From contig CAJNDS010002412.1 in assembly GCA_905221605.1 (NCBI GenBank), positions 1,024,386 through 1,085,385 on the forward strand: DNA of 61,000 nt. The letters are read 5' to 3'. This DNA is from Symbiodinium natans (lineage: Eukaryota > Sar > Dinophyceae > Suessiales > Symbiodiniaceae). Position numbers and translations under genes: made by a program. Below the pieces are notes generated by a model that was not told the origin of the DNA, made no database searches, and was given only the letters and a program-made list of their open reading frames with translations. Every line of letters starts with the position of its first letter. The first letter of the stretch is position 1. Positions 34,878 to 44,409 of the stretch are shown in pieces.

Positions 34878-35478
34878 GACAGCTTACTGGCATTTTTGTC
34901 CAGAAGCCTCCGAAATTGTAGGGGGTTATAACGCCCAGGCAGCTGCTGAGACCTCCTTCGTGCCGCTGTCTGCCTCCGAGCCTGAGCGTCTGAGGGGGCG
35001 AGGGTGTAGGGTTTAGGAGTTTAGGGTTTCGGGTTTTGGAGTTTAGGAGTTTAGGGTTTAGCGCTTAAGGTTTAAGAAACAAGCAGCATTGGGCTTCAGG
35101 ATTTTGAAGGTGTACCCCACTAGCCAAATCATGACAAGGGCACCCTTCCGGTCTGTTGGCTCGTGTCAGAAAAGGGACCCAGAACCCCAAAAGGTACCAC
35201 CAGGCGTGCCACTGTGACAGACGCACAAACACATCTTCATGATCCCTAAGTGGTATTGCTCAGATGGAAAAAAGTCTATCAAAGCCCAGAAGCTAGACAC
35301 TCTAAGCCCTATGAACCCTACACAGGGCAAAGGGCCTTTCATTCTGTTGGAAGCAGGCCTGCTTTTGTCGAGCCTGTTTTTGGGGCCTTTAGGGCCGCCC
35401 AATGCTTTTAAGATTTTGGGGTTTTAAGGGCTTTGGTGGGAACTTCGGGTTCGAACCATTCTGCTTTCATATACGACC

Positions 35479-35878
35479 ATGGCAAATCTGCCTGCTGCGC
35501 AGTCCGCCGCCGCAGAGAAACAGAGCCGCTGGGCTCTGAGGTACGACCTGGGCGTGTGTTTAGAAAATGCCGGCAATTCAGAGGAGCTTTGCAATGTGGG
35601 GGGGTTCACGATATTCAGGGACCCCATAGACTCCGAAATAATCGGATCCCCTTATGATAAGGACCGCAAGAAAGTGCCTCTAATATCGTAAATGCCCATG
35701 TGCAGAAGGAGGAGACACTGGAATGGCCCTTACACGGCTTCCAGAAATCGAAAAGTTCGGTGCTAAGAGAGCTGCGCCAAGGATTGTCGAAGCATTCCAC
35801 GTCTTCTCCTGGCTAGGCGTCCACGAGGCCGTCTCAGCTTTTTTGTTTAACGTTGAGGCTGAAGATGACAAAGTCTGA
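35479..35878 (+). CDS. Two-exon gene end with a family C element as the likely intron
   Basis: Exon 1 starts at the ATG at 35479 and reads MANLPAAQSAAAEKQSRWAL then YDLGVCLENAGNSEELCN (to about 35595). A family C foldback (about 35597-35692) follows. The second exon, 35708-35878, has a 57-codon frame reading MALTRLPEIEKFGAKRAAPR, IVEAFHVFSWLGVHEAVSAF, LFNVEAEDDKV and stop. The splice phase between the two is not resolved; a second frame of exon 2 (KEETLEWPLHGFQKSKSS) is also open. Function not recognised. Confidence 0.55.
35597..35692 (+). repeat. Family C foldback inside the 35.5 kb gene
   Basis: GGGGGGTTCACGATATTCAG at the left and CTAATATCGTAAATGCCC at the right, with CGGATCCCCTTATGATAAGG between. 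This is the family C signature. Confidence 0.65.
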
Positions 35879-35879
35879 C

Positions 35880-36320
35880 TTGGGCATGTTGGGCCTAGAC
35901 ATATACTGTACGCGTAAATAGTCGCGGAGACGCAACTTGCGCGTCGACTGCACTATTCTTTGGTAAATGACAACCCGCCTCTGCTTCCTGATTGCTGAAA
36001 GTGAACCAAAATCCCTAGACTACAAGACTAGGGTAGATGATCCACCCGAATGTGCCCTGCCCTTCTGCCTCAGCACTTCGCGGAGTTGAGGTGTGTTCTG
36101 GTGGTGATCCTCGCGCTGCAAAGGGTTCTAGCCGTTAAGTGACACAACAGCCTTGGGGACCAAAATGTACCTAAACCCCCAAACCCCAAGCCCTAAACCC
36201 TAAACCCTAACCTAAACCTGAAGATGTTGGTACGATCTTTGAGCAAAGAAAGCCCGACTCAAACCTGTAATTGAATTTCCTTGGCTGCACAGCAGCCTGG
36301 CCAAGTGTGGGGGCTGAGGA
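35880..36320. other. No gene recognised
   Basis: CCTTGGGGACCAAAATGTACC at 36151-36171 is a family B end next to CCCTAAA words (36175-36215). Confidence 0.35.
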
Positions 36321-36323
36321 GTC

Positions 36324-36425
36324 ACATACATACATACATACATGCATGCATGCATACATACATACATACATACATTTAACCATACGTATGTACGTACATA
36401 CACGCATACACACACAAACATTAGT
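36324..36425. repeat. (CATA)n microsatellite
   Basis: CATA/CATG tetranucleotide repeats with a few variants. Confidence 0.88.
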
Positions 36426-37044
36426 TACATTAGTTGCATACATATGTTCGCACGTATACACATATGCATCTTTTTACATCTTGTTGCACACCTTTCTGTT
36501 TTGGACTGCCCGCTGTCCTTCTGCACTACATCCAGCGCCACGTGCGCGCACTCCTGGCCGACACGTCGTGCCCCAAAATACGAACAAAGAAAGGCGAAAA
36601 CCCTAGGGCCCTAGAACTTGTAGGGTTTCCGAATCCGATGCTCACACTGGGTTTGGGTTTCACTGTAAAATGTGTTCTATATTGGTGAAGTTGTGAATTC
36701 TATGACCGGCCGTAAGCTTGACAAGTTTAGGCTTCTGTGTGCTATTCACCACACGGACAAGGACTTCTTCAAAATCGCAACTGACGCTCCTCTGCCAACT
36801 TGCCATGCCTGAACTAGCCCAACAAACCTATACCGACCGATAAAGATTCTGATTTTGCTCTTGCTCATAAACCAAACATGCGAGAATTCAATAGTGAACG
36901 TCGCAATAATAACAATGGTCATGAAGATAATATCAAGAATCCCTCCGAGCAGACGAAGCCTCTAAGGGTAGGGGTTATAACTTATAACAGTACAGGGAAT
37001 ATGAGCCCTTAACCCCAAACCCAAACCCCAAACCCCAAACCCTA

Positions 37045-37133
37045 AACCAAAAGCTACTTGGGGAAGCAGCCCGGCCACCTGGTAGGCCACTGCGCGCAGC
37101 TTCTCTTCCGACAGCGACACCAGCTCTTTCAAG
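37045..37133 (-). CDS. Exon-like island, helical protein
   Basis: The minus frame reads AQALLKELVSLSEEKLRAVA then YQVAGLLPQVA. It starts at the AGAGCCTGGGCG repeat that flanks a TTTAGGG block. Confidence 0.5.
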
Positions 37134-37204
37134 AGAGCCTGGGCGTTTAGGGTTTAGGGTTCAGGGCTTGGGGCTTAGGGTTTAGGAAGAGCCTGGGCGT
37201 TTAG
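37134..37204. repeat. TTTAGGG block flanked by 17-bp direct repeats
   Basis: AGAGCCTGGGCGTTTAG occurs exactly at 37134-37150 and 37188-37204. The 37 bp between are TTTAGGG-type units. Confidence 0.85.
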
Positions 37205-37216
37205 AGTTTTCTTGCC

Positions 37217-37270
37217 TGGTACACTTCTCAATGTGTGCGTGTCATCCTTGCGCAGGGGCCATGCTAATCT
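37217..37270 (-). ncRNA. U6 snRNA, 5'-truncated copy
   Basis: The minus strand reads AGATTAGCATGGCCCCTGCG, then CAAGGATGACACGCACACAT and TGAGAAGTG, matching the conserved centre and 3' part of U6 spliceosomal RNA. The 5' half (up to the ACAGAGA box) is missing and replaced by CTAGACC-rich DNA, so it is a pseudogene fragment. The 3' border is approximate. Confidence 0.85.
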
Positions 37271-37279
37271 AGGGTCTAG

Positions 37280-37585
37280 GCGGTCTAGGCTTTAGGGTCC
37301 AGGGAGTTTAGGGCGCCGCACTCTTTGCCCCTAACTTCCAGCAACTCGAGCGTTGGATTCTTAGGGAAGCGCCAGCAACATATAGTAAGTCGGTGTAAGG
37401 CAAGGTGACAACTGCTAGGGTCTCTAGGCTTAGGGTAGGTGATGGTGATGAGGGGGGGGGGGTCGTTGTGAATGAAACAGAAGTTTGGTAGAGGACACCT
37501 AAGACTCATGACTCATGTGCTCCGTTTGACATATGCAGTTTCTGGACCTCACTGCAGACTCCATGTCCAGCCACGCCCAGCCCTT
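37280..37585. other. No gene recognised
   Basis: A minus open frame at 37285-37509 spans a G10 run and has poor composition. Confidence 0.35.
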
Positions 37586-37665
37586 TCTAAACCCTAAACC
37601 CTAAACCCTAAACCCTAAACCCTAAACCCTAAACCCTAAACCCTAAACCCTAAACCCTAAACCCC
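37586..37665. repeat. CCCTAAA array
   Basis: About 11 perfect units. Confidence 0.95.
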
Positions 37666-37747
37666 AAAAGCAACCCTCAGCTCCCCAAAAGAGTTCGAAG
37701 TCCAAGCTTAGGCCTTGGGAGTTCAGGCTTGCGACTCTCGGGTGTAG

Positions 37748-37906
37748 GGTGATGAGTACTATAACAGTCCTGAAAGGGGACTATCATCATGGGGGGGGGG
37801 GGTTAGGGTTTAGGGTTTAGGGTTTAGGGTTTAGGGTTTAGGGTTTAGGGTTTAGGGGGGGTTTACGAAAATCCCTAGGACTGCTGGGATAAGGGGTAAC
37901 ATCCCA
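37748..37906. repeat. Family A foldback with a G-run and a TTTAGGG array at its apex
   Basis: The left arm ACTATAACAGTCCTGAAAGG and the right arm CCTAGGACTGCTGGGATAAG (then GGGTAACATCCCAA) are the A arms. Between them are about 12 G (37791-37802), eight TTTAGGG units (37802-37857) and GGGGGGGTTTACG. Confidence 0.75.
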
Positions 37907-38092
37907 AGGTTCAGGGTCAAGGGAGCCCCACACCAACTCACGATTCAGAACCCCGCATTGATCTTGGACTCGAAGTGGGCAGTGGTCGTGGACAGCTGGT
38001 CCTGCGGCTTGGGTCTTGGGCCACTTCGGGTGTAGGGTGTAGTGCATCGGGTAGCTTCAGGGAATCGCAAGGTGGTGACCGTGAGTGGGCTA

Positions 38093-38203
38093 CCTTGGGG
38101 ACGAAATGAACCCTAAGATTGGGGTCATATACCTTATACCATTATAATTCCTATTGAGGTGTATGAACCATAAACCCTTTTAGGCTGCATTTCGTCCCCA
38201 AGG
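38093..38203. repeat. Family B foldback, best preserved
   Basis: The ends CCTTGGGGACGAAATG and GCATTTCGTCCCCAAGG are perfect inverse complements. Inside are GAACCCTAAGATTGGGGTCA, TATACC and a second inverted half. On the minus strand CT|GCCTTGG and CCCCAAG|G would give GC-AG borders. Confidence 0.9.
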
Positions 38204-38204
38204 C

Positions 38205-38312
38205 AGTTGAGCTTTTGACCATTGCTGCCCGCTGCCCTTTTCAACGCACTGGCTCCAGCTGGCCTTGACGTGCGTCTCCTGACCTTCAGCTCAGCGCACA
38301 TGGGGCTTTTTG
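38205..38312 (-). CDS. Exon-like island next to a family B element
   Basis: The minus frame reads PMCAELKVRRRTSRPAGASA then LKRAAGSNGQKLNC, ending exactly where the foldback begins. This fits an exon followed by an introner. Confidence 0.5.
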
Positions 38313-38649
38313 GGGCCCTCATCCGACGGCGTATAAGGTGAAAAACAAAAACCTAGGATAAAACAAAGGCGCACTTTTGGTATGCTCTTTTGTTAAGACA
38401 AGGGGTGTATAAGGGAACCGGACCCGCAAGATCTGATGGAAAGCTGGGGACCCAACAAAACTTTTGGCAGGGGATGAGGACTGGGACTGCGCGTTCGAAA
38501 GCCTTCGTCTTGTTGGTTCGGGCTTAGGCTTAAAGGGCTTAGGGCCTGTTTTTTCTGCCTCCTGCCTCGCTGTCTGAAAGCCACGCCGCAGGGCAAATAT
38601 CTGCATTTGGTACTTCTGAACAGGGCCTATTTAGGGCTGAGGGTGTGGG

Positions 38650-38863
38650 GTATGGAGACCCTCCCAAGCTCAACCCTGACCAAGAGCCAAGCGGGAGCAC
38701 TCGGACAGTTGAGTGTCCAACTGCCTCACCAGGTGGACAGCCACGGAAGTCACCCGAACAATTCCCTGAATTCTCTTCTTGCTCCAGACCTGGCCCTACT
38801 AGAATCACTAGACCTTGCAGATGACAAATCTAGACTCCACCTTCTTGCATCTCAGTCATCTTG
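38650..38863 (+). CDS. C-terminal exon-like frame
   Basis: The plus frame reads TLPSSTLTKSQAGALGQLSV, then SLNSLLAPDLALLESLDLAD, DKSRLHLLASQSS and stop. Natural leucine-rich composition. The minus strand is also open. Confidence 0.45.
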
Positions 38864-38966
38864 AGCCAAGTTCACTGTAGTTTAGGCCCTGCAATCACAC
38901 TGAAAGCACAGTTTGCACCGCTCACAATCTCACTCTCCACAGCTCAACCCCCATGAATTGATGAAT

Positions 38967-39055
38967 GGGGATGTTCCTCTTATACTAACAGTCCTTAATG
39001 GGGGGCTTACAATAGGGGGTACTATCATCCCTGTTAACGACTGTTAGTATCCCAA
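38967..39055. repeat. Foldback element, family A
   Basis: GGGGATGTTCCTCTTATACT, AACAGTCCTTAATGGGG, TCCCTGTTAACGACTGTTAG and TATCCCAA. Confidence 0.8.
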
Positions 39056-39119
39056 CCTATGAAAACGAGGACACCGCAGCCGGTGGTCGCGGCCGTGCAC
39101 ACCCGAGACCCTAAACTCT

Positions 39120-39265
39120 GAAGCCCCAACCTCTCTAAACCAAAACCCAAAACCCAAAACCCAAAACCCAAAACCCAAAACCCTAAACCCTAAACCCTAA
39201 ACCCTAAACCCTAAACCCTAACCCTAAACCCTCAACCCTCGACCCTCAACCCTAAAGCCTAGACC
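39120..39265. repeat. CCCAAAA/CCCTAAA array
   Basis: Seven CCCAAAA units, then CCCTAAA units and CCCTCAA/CCCTCGA variants. Confidence 0.9.
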
Positions 39266-39297
39266 CCATGCGAACCCTACCCCTAATTTAAGTGCGG

Positions 39298-39390
39298 GCC
39301 TCAGCTGTGTCTCGATCTCGCGTAGCCGCTTCTGCAGCTTGTCGCGCTCATCACGGAGAGCTGCGCGCTGCCTCGGAGAGAGGTGGATTT
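39298..39390 (-). CDS. Exon-like island, coiled-coil segment
   Basis: The minus frame reads LSPRQRAALRDERDKLQKRL then REIETQLRP, a clear charged coiled coil between repeat blocks. Confidence 0.52.
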
Positions 39391-39549
39391 CAGGTCTAGG
39401 GTTCAGAGTTTGGGGTTTAGGGTTCTGGGTCTAGGGCCCGCGAGGCAGACCAGCCACACTGCAGGGTTTCAGGGTTTCGGGTTTTGGGTTCATTGATAGG
39501 GTTTACAGGGCTACAGGGTTTATGGGGTTTGAAGGGTTTGGGTTTAATT

Positions 39550-39806
39550 TAGGGCTTCGGCTGTCGCACTCGCAAGCAGCAGGCGAGGATTCGGCACTCC
39601 AGAATATGCTGCTCACTACAGGAGAACTACACCCCGGGGAGAGGATTTCCCCGCAGCCACAGCTCGTTGAAAGTTTGCATGGTTTAGGGTTAGGGTTTAC
39701 CCTAACCAATGGGGCGTTATTGACCCTCGTCCAAATCAAGTCCAATGGTCGTGCAGGGATTCTGGCGGAGTTTACGGCTTTAGAGAGCCACAACAACAGG
39801 ATCTAG
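39550..39806 (+). CDS. Exon-like frame, unknown protein
   Basis: The plus frame reads SHSQAAGEDSALQNMLLTTG, then GERISPQPQLVESLHG, a repeat-coded stretch, and ALLTLVQIKSNGRAGILAEF ending at a stop near 39806. Confidence 0.4.
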
Positions 39807-39917
39807 GTAGGCTTTGGAGCTTCGACTGCTGGGCTTGTGGGTGCTTTCAGGGTGCTCTAGTTCTAGGAGGTAGCTGCAGGAGCCCTGCATTTAAAGTGCG
39901 GCTACAACTTGTGCTTA

Positions 39918-40027
39918 CCTTGGGGACTAAATGACGCCTAAAAGGGCTTATGGTTCATACACCTCAAAAGGAATTATTGTAGTCAGGGTATATGAACCCA
40001 GTTTTAGGGTTCATTTGGTCCCCAAGG
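39918..40027. repeat. Foldback element, family B
   Basis: The ends CCTTGGGGACTAAATGACGCC and GGTTCATTTGGTCCCCAAGG form the terminal inverted repeats. Confidence 0.88.
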
Positions 40028-40029
40028 TT

Positions 40030-41100
40030 TAGCCGCCTCGATCCTATGATCATCCCTTAGAAGCTCTCCCGTGGGCCCGGCTCTTCCAGCGACCTGCAAG
40101 CAGGCAGTGGCTGGGCTCACATTCGCCCTAAGCCCAGACCCTTAAGCCACGGCACAGCAAGGCTACTCAAGGGGTATAAGGAGGGACCCCTAGAAGGGAC
40201 CGTGAATCTTATGCCCCTTGCTAAGCACCATATTGAACTGTACATAGTCCCTATATACTAAGGTCCCTTATTGGGGGGTGCTGTGTGGGCGTTTCATTTC
40301 GGGACAACATGGTGTGAGTGCTGAGATGTGTTGCAAATACCTGGCCAGGCCGCCCTGCCTAGGAGTACGACCTAAGCCCGCTTTAACCCTAAGCCCTAAA
40401 CCTTAAACCCTAACCCTATCTGCCTGCATAATTGCTCTGCATGTGCGCGTGATCCTCTTGGAATCTAGGCCCCATACTCCCTCGCACTATGCAGCTTCTA
40501 TACACGTCCATTGAAGCCTGGTAACCTGTTACAAACCCAATCAGTAACCTCAGAAGCCCTCCAAGTCGAAAACACTTTTCATCTCTAGATACCTTACAAC
40601 CCCGAGACACTCTGCTAGAAACCCTACACCCCTGAAAACCACGCAACAAACTTGTTATCTAACTGCTACAACCCGAAGAAACCTGTAAACCTATAAACCC
40701 CTAGAAATCCTATGCACCCTACGTACCCAATAATAAACCGAAAGCGAGCCTTCGGAACCCTTGAAGCCTAAGCTCTAAAGCCTAAACCCTACACCCAAAA
40801 CCATAAGCCTTAAGCCCTAAACCCAGAACCTCTAAACCCTAAGTCCTACCTCTCCGGTGCCAAACCCTAAATCCTAAACCCTAAGCACCCCAAAGCCCGA
40901 GGACCCGGCAGGGCCGTCAGTCCCAGAGTCGCCAGCTGCCGGTTCAAGTCTCCTGGTTCAGGGTTCAGGGTTTGAGGGTTTGAGGGTTTGAGGGTTTGAG
41001 GGTTGAGGGTTGAGGGTTGAGGTTTGGCGCTTTAGTTGGTTGAGGGTTTAGGGTAGTTTTAGGATTTATACGGCTTAAAGGGCCTATAGGGTTCGGGCTT
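40030..41100. other. Repeat-rich, no decisive gene
   Basis: A foldback-like AAGGGGTATAAGG...GGTCCCTTATTGGGG segment lies at 40170-40275. Degenerate CCCTAAA words fill 40385-40900. GGGTTTGA tandem units lie at 40965-41020. A minus frame at 40416-40649 has indifferent composition. Confidence 0.4.
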
Positions 41101-41115
41101 AAAGAGCTCCAGGGC

Positions 41116-41358
41116 TTAGGGGGGTTGGGGTTCTGGGGCTGCGGGTTTGGGTTTCCTCATATAACGGGCTTCGAAGCCCGGCTTTCCAGGGTTTTCGGTG
41201 TGCTCTCGACTTCCTACAGGAGAGGCGCTCAAGAGGCCGCAAGCTGATAGGAACCTCACAGTGCATAGCAGGTAAATGGGCTTCCTATCTGAGGTTGCGT
41301 TGTGTGTATCTAGGCTCCCTTCTAGACTTCTTGAGTCTCTGTACGGGATACCCAGCAC
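41116..41358 (-). CDS. Exon-like open frame, unknown protein
   Basis: The minus frame reads LGIPYRDSRSLEGSLDTHNA then PIYLLCTVRFLSACGLLSAS. Moderate support, with repeats on both sides. Confidence 0.35.
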   Translation of the reverse strand: MLGIPYRDSRSLEGSLDTHNATSDRKPIYLLCTVRFLSACGLLSASPVGSREHTENPGKPGFEARYMRKPKPAAPEPQPP

Positions 41359-41460
41359 CCTAATCCCTAACCCCTAAACCCTAAACCCTATCCCAACCGG
41401 CGTCCTGCGAGGCGATCCAGGCTTGACCCCAAGCTCTCCTGCTCCTGGGCGCGTAGGGAA

Positions 41461-41555
41461 TGGTTTAGGGTTTAGGGTTTAGGGTTTAGGGTTTAGGGTT
41501 TAGGGTTTAGGGTTTAGGGTTTAGGGTTTAGGCTTTAGGGTTTAGGGTTTAGGGC
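41461..41555. repeat. TTTAGGG array
   Basis: About 13 units. Confidence 0.93.
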
Positions 41556-41569
41556 TGTCTTTGGAGTAC

Positions 41570-41652
41570 CTGGGCCTCCATCTACCTACAGTCTAGTAGC
41601 AACTACCTTTCAATAGTAGGTACTGAAGGTAAAGAGCGTCCCAGGTATATGT
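41570..41652. repeat. Foldback element, family E
   Basis: TACCTGGGCCTCCATCTACC and GGTAAAGAGCGTCCCAGGTA are the arms, with AGTAGGTACTGAAGG inside. It resembles 29558-29652. Confidence 0.7.
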
Positions 41653-41697
41653 AAATCTTTCATAATAACCCTAAACCCGAAACCCCAGACCCTAAAC

Positions 41698-41840
41698 CCG
41701 GACCTTCCGCCTGTGGCTGTGGACCGAAAACATGGGGATCTGCCTTGTCATCCCAAAGAGTTTCATCGCTCGCGCTCGGACAGACCAAGCGCGGCACCGT
41801 CGAGTCTCAAATCTGCTCATGTCGGTCAGTAGGCCACGGG
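41698..41840 (+). CDS. Exon-like island, unknown protein
   Basis: The plus frame reads FRLWLWTENMGICLVIPKSF then IARARTDQARHRRVSNLLMS, between CCCTAAA words. Good composition. Confidence 0.48.
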
Positions 41841-41849
41841 CAACAACTT

Positions 41850-42235
41850 AAAACCCTAAACCCGAAACACTAAACCCGAAACCCTAAACCCTAAGCCCTA
41901 CCCGTCCCTACCCTGCCACCCTTGCGGCCGTAGATTCAGGGTTTAAGGCTTAGGGGCTAAGCAGCTGGCCCCTAAACCCTAAACCCTAAAACTAAACCCC
42001 CCTAAACCCCAAACCCTAAACAAGCCAAGAGAACCTTCCAGTCGAAAGACCCTTCGACACCAAAACCCACATCCCCAAACAAACCCAATAAGCCCGCAAA
42101 CCCCATAACCCCAGGGTTCAGCCCTAAAACCTGACCCCTAAACCCTAGACCCTAGGGTTATAAGGTTTTCCGGCCTTTTTGGCTTGTTTAGGGTTTGGGG
42201 TCTAGGGTTAGACCATTAAACCCCCTTCTCACCCG
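41850..42235. repeat. Degenerate CCCTAAA words, no gene recognised
   Basis: CCCGAAA, CCCTAAA and CCCCAAA words are scattered over the stretch, with little unique sequence. Confidence 0.5.
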
Positions 42236-42237
42236 AG

Positions 42238-42360
42238 AAAACCCGGCCACCCCGACGACATCTTGGTGCTGCTGGGGCCCGGGACGACGGTGAGAGCTTG
42301 CGCACCCGCTGTGAGGGAGTTCACCGCCTTCGGGTTGGTGAGCAAGGCTTCGGCAAGGGC
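42238..42360 (+). CDS. Exon-like island, unknown protein
   Basis: The plus frame reads HPDDILVLLGPGTTVRACAP then AVREFTAFGLVSKASARA. Protein-like and in one frame. Confidence 0.48.
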
Positions 42361-42489
42361 TAGGGTTTCGAGGGCTTATGGGGTGTGGGGTTCATGGGCA
42401 ATAGGGTTACAGGGTTAGGAAGTGACTGTATAGTGCTCTTTTTTTGGCGGGAGGGGGGGGATGTGACATGGGGTTGAGGGGGTGATACT

Positions 42490-42630
42490 TTGTTTTCGAC
42501 AGTTGCGTTTATTTCAGTGACCGACTCCAGACCATCAGAGGGTGTTTGGGACAGCTGCACGGGGCTTCTGCTTGCTGAGTTGATATCAGAGCCCTACTAC
42601 AGAACAATTCAGACCGGGCAAACCCCTAAA
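42490..42630 (+). CDS. Exon-like island, unknown protein
   Basis: The plus frame reads VAFISVTDSRPSEGVWDSCT then GLLLAELISEPYYRTIQTGQ before CCCTCAA repeats. It may follow the 42238-42360 island across a G-rich spacer. Confidence 0.45.
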
Positions 42631-42814
42631 TCCTCAAACCCTCAACCCTCAACCCTAAACCCTAAGGGGGGTCGGGCTTGTGTCCGGTAGCTAGCGCTGA
42701 GCCGTTTCACGTGGGCGGCTCTCTGAAATATCAGACCTTTGTTGGCTACCTTCTTGATCTGAGGGTTTGCGTTTGATCATGGAACCTATCATGTGGCTAG
42801 AGGGTTTTTTATAT

Positions 42815-42925
42815 GGTGAGCTCTCTAAATTAGGGTCCTTTTTTGGGTACCCCAAATAGTAACATAAGGATTATACTAATAATCCTTACAACAGTAACCC
42901 TAAAAGGGACCATGATTTACAGAAG
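42815..42925. repeat. Dispersed element shared with 55420-55535
   Basis: Both copies contain TGAGGGTCC/TAGGGTCC, then TTTTGGGTA-CC, AATAGTAAC/ATAGTAACCCTAAAAGGG and ACAGAAGTG/AGAGAAGTG in the same order. Confidence 0.6.
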
Positions 42926-43007
42926 TGCCCACATGCCATTTACATGTTAAAGCAAAATTGACAAACCCTAAACCCTAAACCCTAAACCCTAGACCCTAAA
43001 CCCAAGA

Positions 43008-43095
43008 TTCGTGTGAGGAACAGGGCCAGGGTGCAGCAACTGTGCCTGCCTCCGCAGCATCGAGCACCAGCCGGTCCATCTTTGGCACCTGCCGT
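43008..43095 (+). CDS. Exon-like island, unknown protein
   Basis: The plus frame reads EEQGQGAATVPASAASSTSR then SIFGTCR, between CCCTAAA (left) and TTTAGGG (right). Confidence 0.38.
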
Positions 43096-43147
43096 TTAGG
43101 GTGTAGGGTTTAGGGCTTAGGGCTTAGGGTTTAGGCCTTAAGGGGTT

Positions 43148-43241
43148 TACCTTAAGAACCCCAAACCTGCAAAAAAGCAGGTTGCCTAAGAATTCTCTAG
43201 TACTACATCTACAAAGAAGTAGGTTTGGGGTTCTTAAGGTA
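43148..43241. repeat. Foldback with 23-bp arms
   Basis: TACCTTAAGAACCCCAAACC (left, 43148-43170) matches the inverse of the right arm 43219-43241 in 22 of 23 positions. The apex is about 48 bp. Confidence 0.9.
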
Positions 43242-43417
43242 GGGCTTCAACAACTTCTGAGATCTTCAGAATATCATGATGATGACACTTACATGCAGCT
43301 TGTCAAAGCTCACTTCAGCTCTTCTGTTCCACCCGGGTTTAGGGTTTAGGGTGTAGGGTTTAGGTTTAGGGCTTAGGGTTTAGGGTATAGGGCGAAGCCC
43401 TATAAGCCCTAAGTGGG

Positions 43418-43500
43418 GCAAGCTTTTGGCTGGATCGCGCGCCCGCGCAGCGTTGAGCTCGGCGACGGACCGCAACCGCGCACATGCCATACCTAAGTAG
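43418..43500 (+). CDS. Exon-like island, weak
   Basis: The plus frame reads KLLAGSRARAALSSATDRNR then AHA. GC-rich and short. Confidence 0.28.
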
Positions 43501-43563
43501 GGACGAGTTTACTACTCTTGGTAGCCAGGGTTTAGGGTTTGGGGTTTGAGGTTGAGGGTTCTA

Positions 43564-43775
43564 CTCTGATAGTGCTATTTCCCAAAATAGGGGTACAGCT
43601 CTTATACCCCAAATAGAATAGAATCCCCTTAACGGGACCCCCCAAAAAGGTACCCCAATTTTCGGAAACCCCCATATTTCCGAAATTAGGGACACCTTCT
43701 TGGGGTGTTTTTGAAAAGAAGCCTGCTATTTGGGGGTCTATTTTAAGGGCCCCTCATTTTCGTAAACCCCGATAA
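43564..43775. repeat. Foldback element, family C, long form
   Basis: It carries CCAAATAGAATAGAATCCCC, GGACCCCCCAAAAAGGTACC, TTTCGGAAACCCCC and a complementary GGGGTCTATTTTAAGGGCCC half ending CGTAAACCCC. Confidence 0.7.
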
Positions 43776-43856
43776 GAGGTGAGCCGTAAAATTGAAATCC
43801 CTCGGTGGCCCACTGCAAACATCCGCCGTTCCCAGCATCCAAGGCCAAGGCGAAGG

Positions 43857-44060
43857 AAACCCTAAACCCTCAACCCTGTAACCCTAAACCCTACACCCTA
43901 CACCCTACACCCTAAACACTAAACCCTAAACCTTAAACCCTAAACCCTAAACCTAAACCCTAACCCTAAACCCTAAACCCTAACCCTAAACCCTAAACCC
44001 TAATCAAAGCTCTGAGTCCTAAACCCCAGCCCCTAACCCCTACACCCTAAACCCCAGGCG
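43857..44060. repeat. CCCTAAA array
   Basis: About 25 units with CCCTACA and CCCTAAC variants. Confidence 0.9.
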
Positions 44061-44074
44061 AGTGCCCAATGCGG

Positions 44075-44150
44075 TTGAGCACTCAGGCATGGGCAGAGCA
44101 GCTCCACCTGGAAGGCGGCGTCAAAGCGAACCCCACTTCCCAACGACGGT
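44075..44150 (+). CDS. Exon-like island
   Basis: The plus frame reads AWAEQLHLEGGVKANPTSQR, between a CCCTAAA array and a TTTAGGG array. Confidence 0.36.
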
Positions 44151-44290
44151 TTTAGGGTTTAGGGTCTTGGGGTTTATGGTTTAGGGTTTTAGGGTTTAAG
44201 GTTTAAGGTTTAGGGTTTAGGGTTTTAGGGTTTGGGGTTTTAGGGTTTAGGATTTAGGGCTTAGAGTTTAGGGTTTGGGGCTTAGGGACC
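44151..44290. repeat. TTTAGGG array, degenerate
   Basis: About 18 units with TTTTAGGG and TTTAAGG variants. Confidence 0.9.
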
Positions 44291-44317
44291 TCGAATTAGT
44301 TATGGGCTTTGGACAAC

Positions 44318-44408
44318 CCCCACTTTTGGATGCATGGGGTGAGGGCGGAAAGCCCCGAAACCAAGCAGTTGGGACCCAAGCTGCTCCTCGGTGGTTCCAG
44401 AAAACTCA
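44318..44408 (+). CDS. Exon-like island
   Basis: The plus frame reads ESPETKQLGPKLLLGGSRKL. A second plus frame is open. Confidence 0.35.
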
Positions 44409-44409
44409 T

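Noticed and set aside
35440-35465. Possible tRNA from GGGTTCGAACC
   Set aside because: The T-arm-like word stands alone; no acceptor or anticodon stem pairs around it.
36207-36461. Met/Tyr/Cys-rich open frame
   Set aside because: Created by CATA/CATG tetranucleotide repeats.
38850-38862. Possible second DinoSL relic (CTTGAGCCAA on the plus strand)
   Set aside because: Only about ten bases match and the rest of the leader is absent.
40416-40649. 77-codon minus frame
   Set aside because: Indifferent composition with Ser/Arg/Gly bias and no neighbour in phase.
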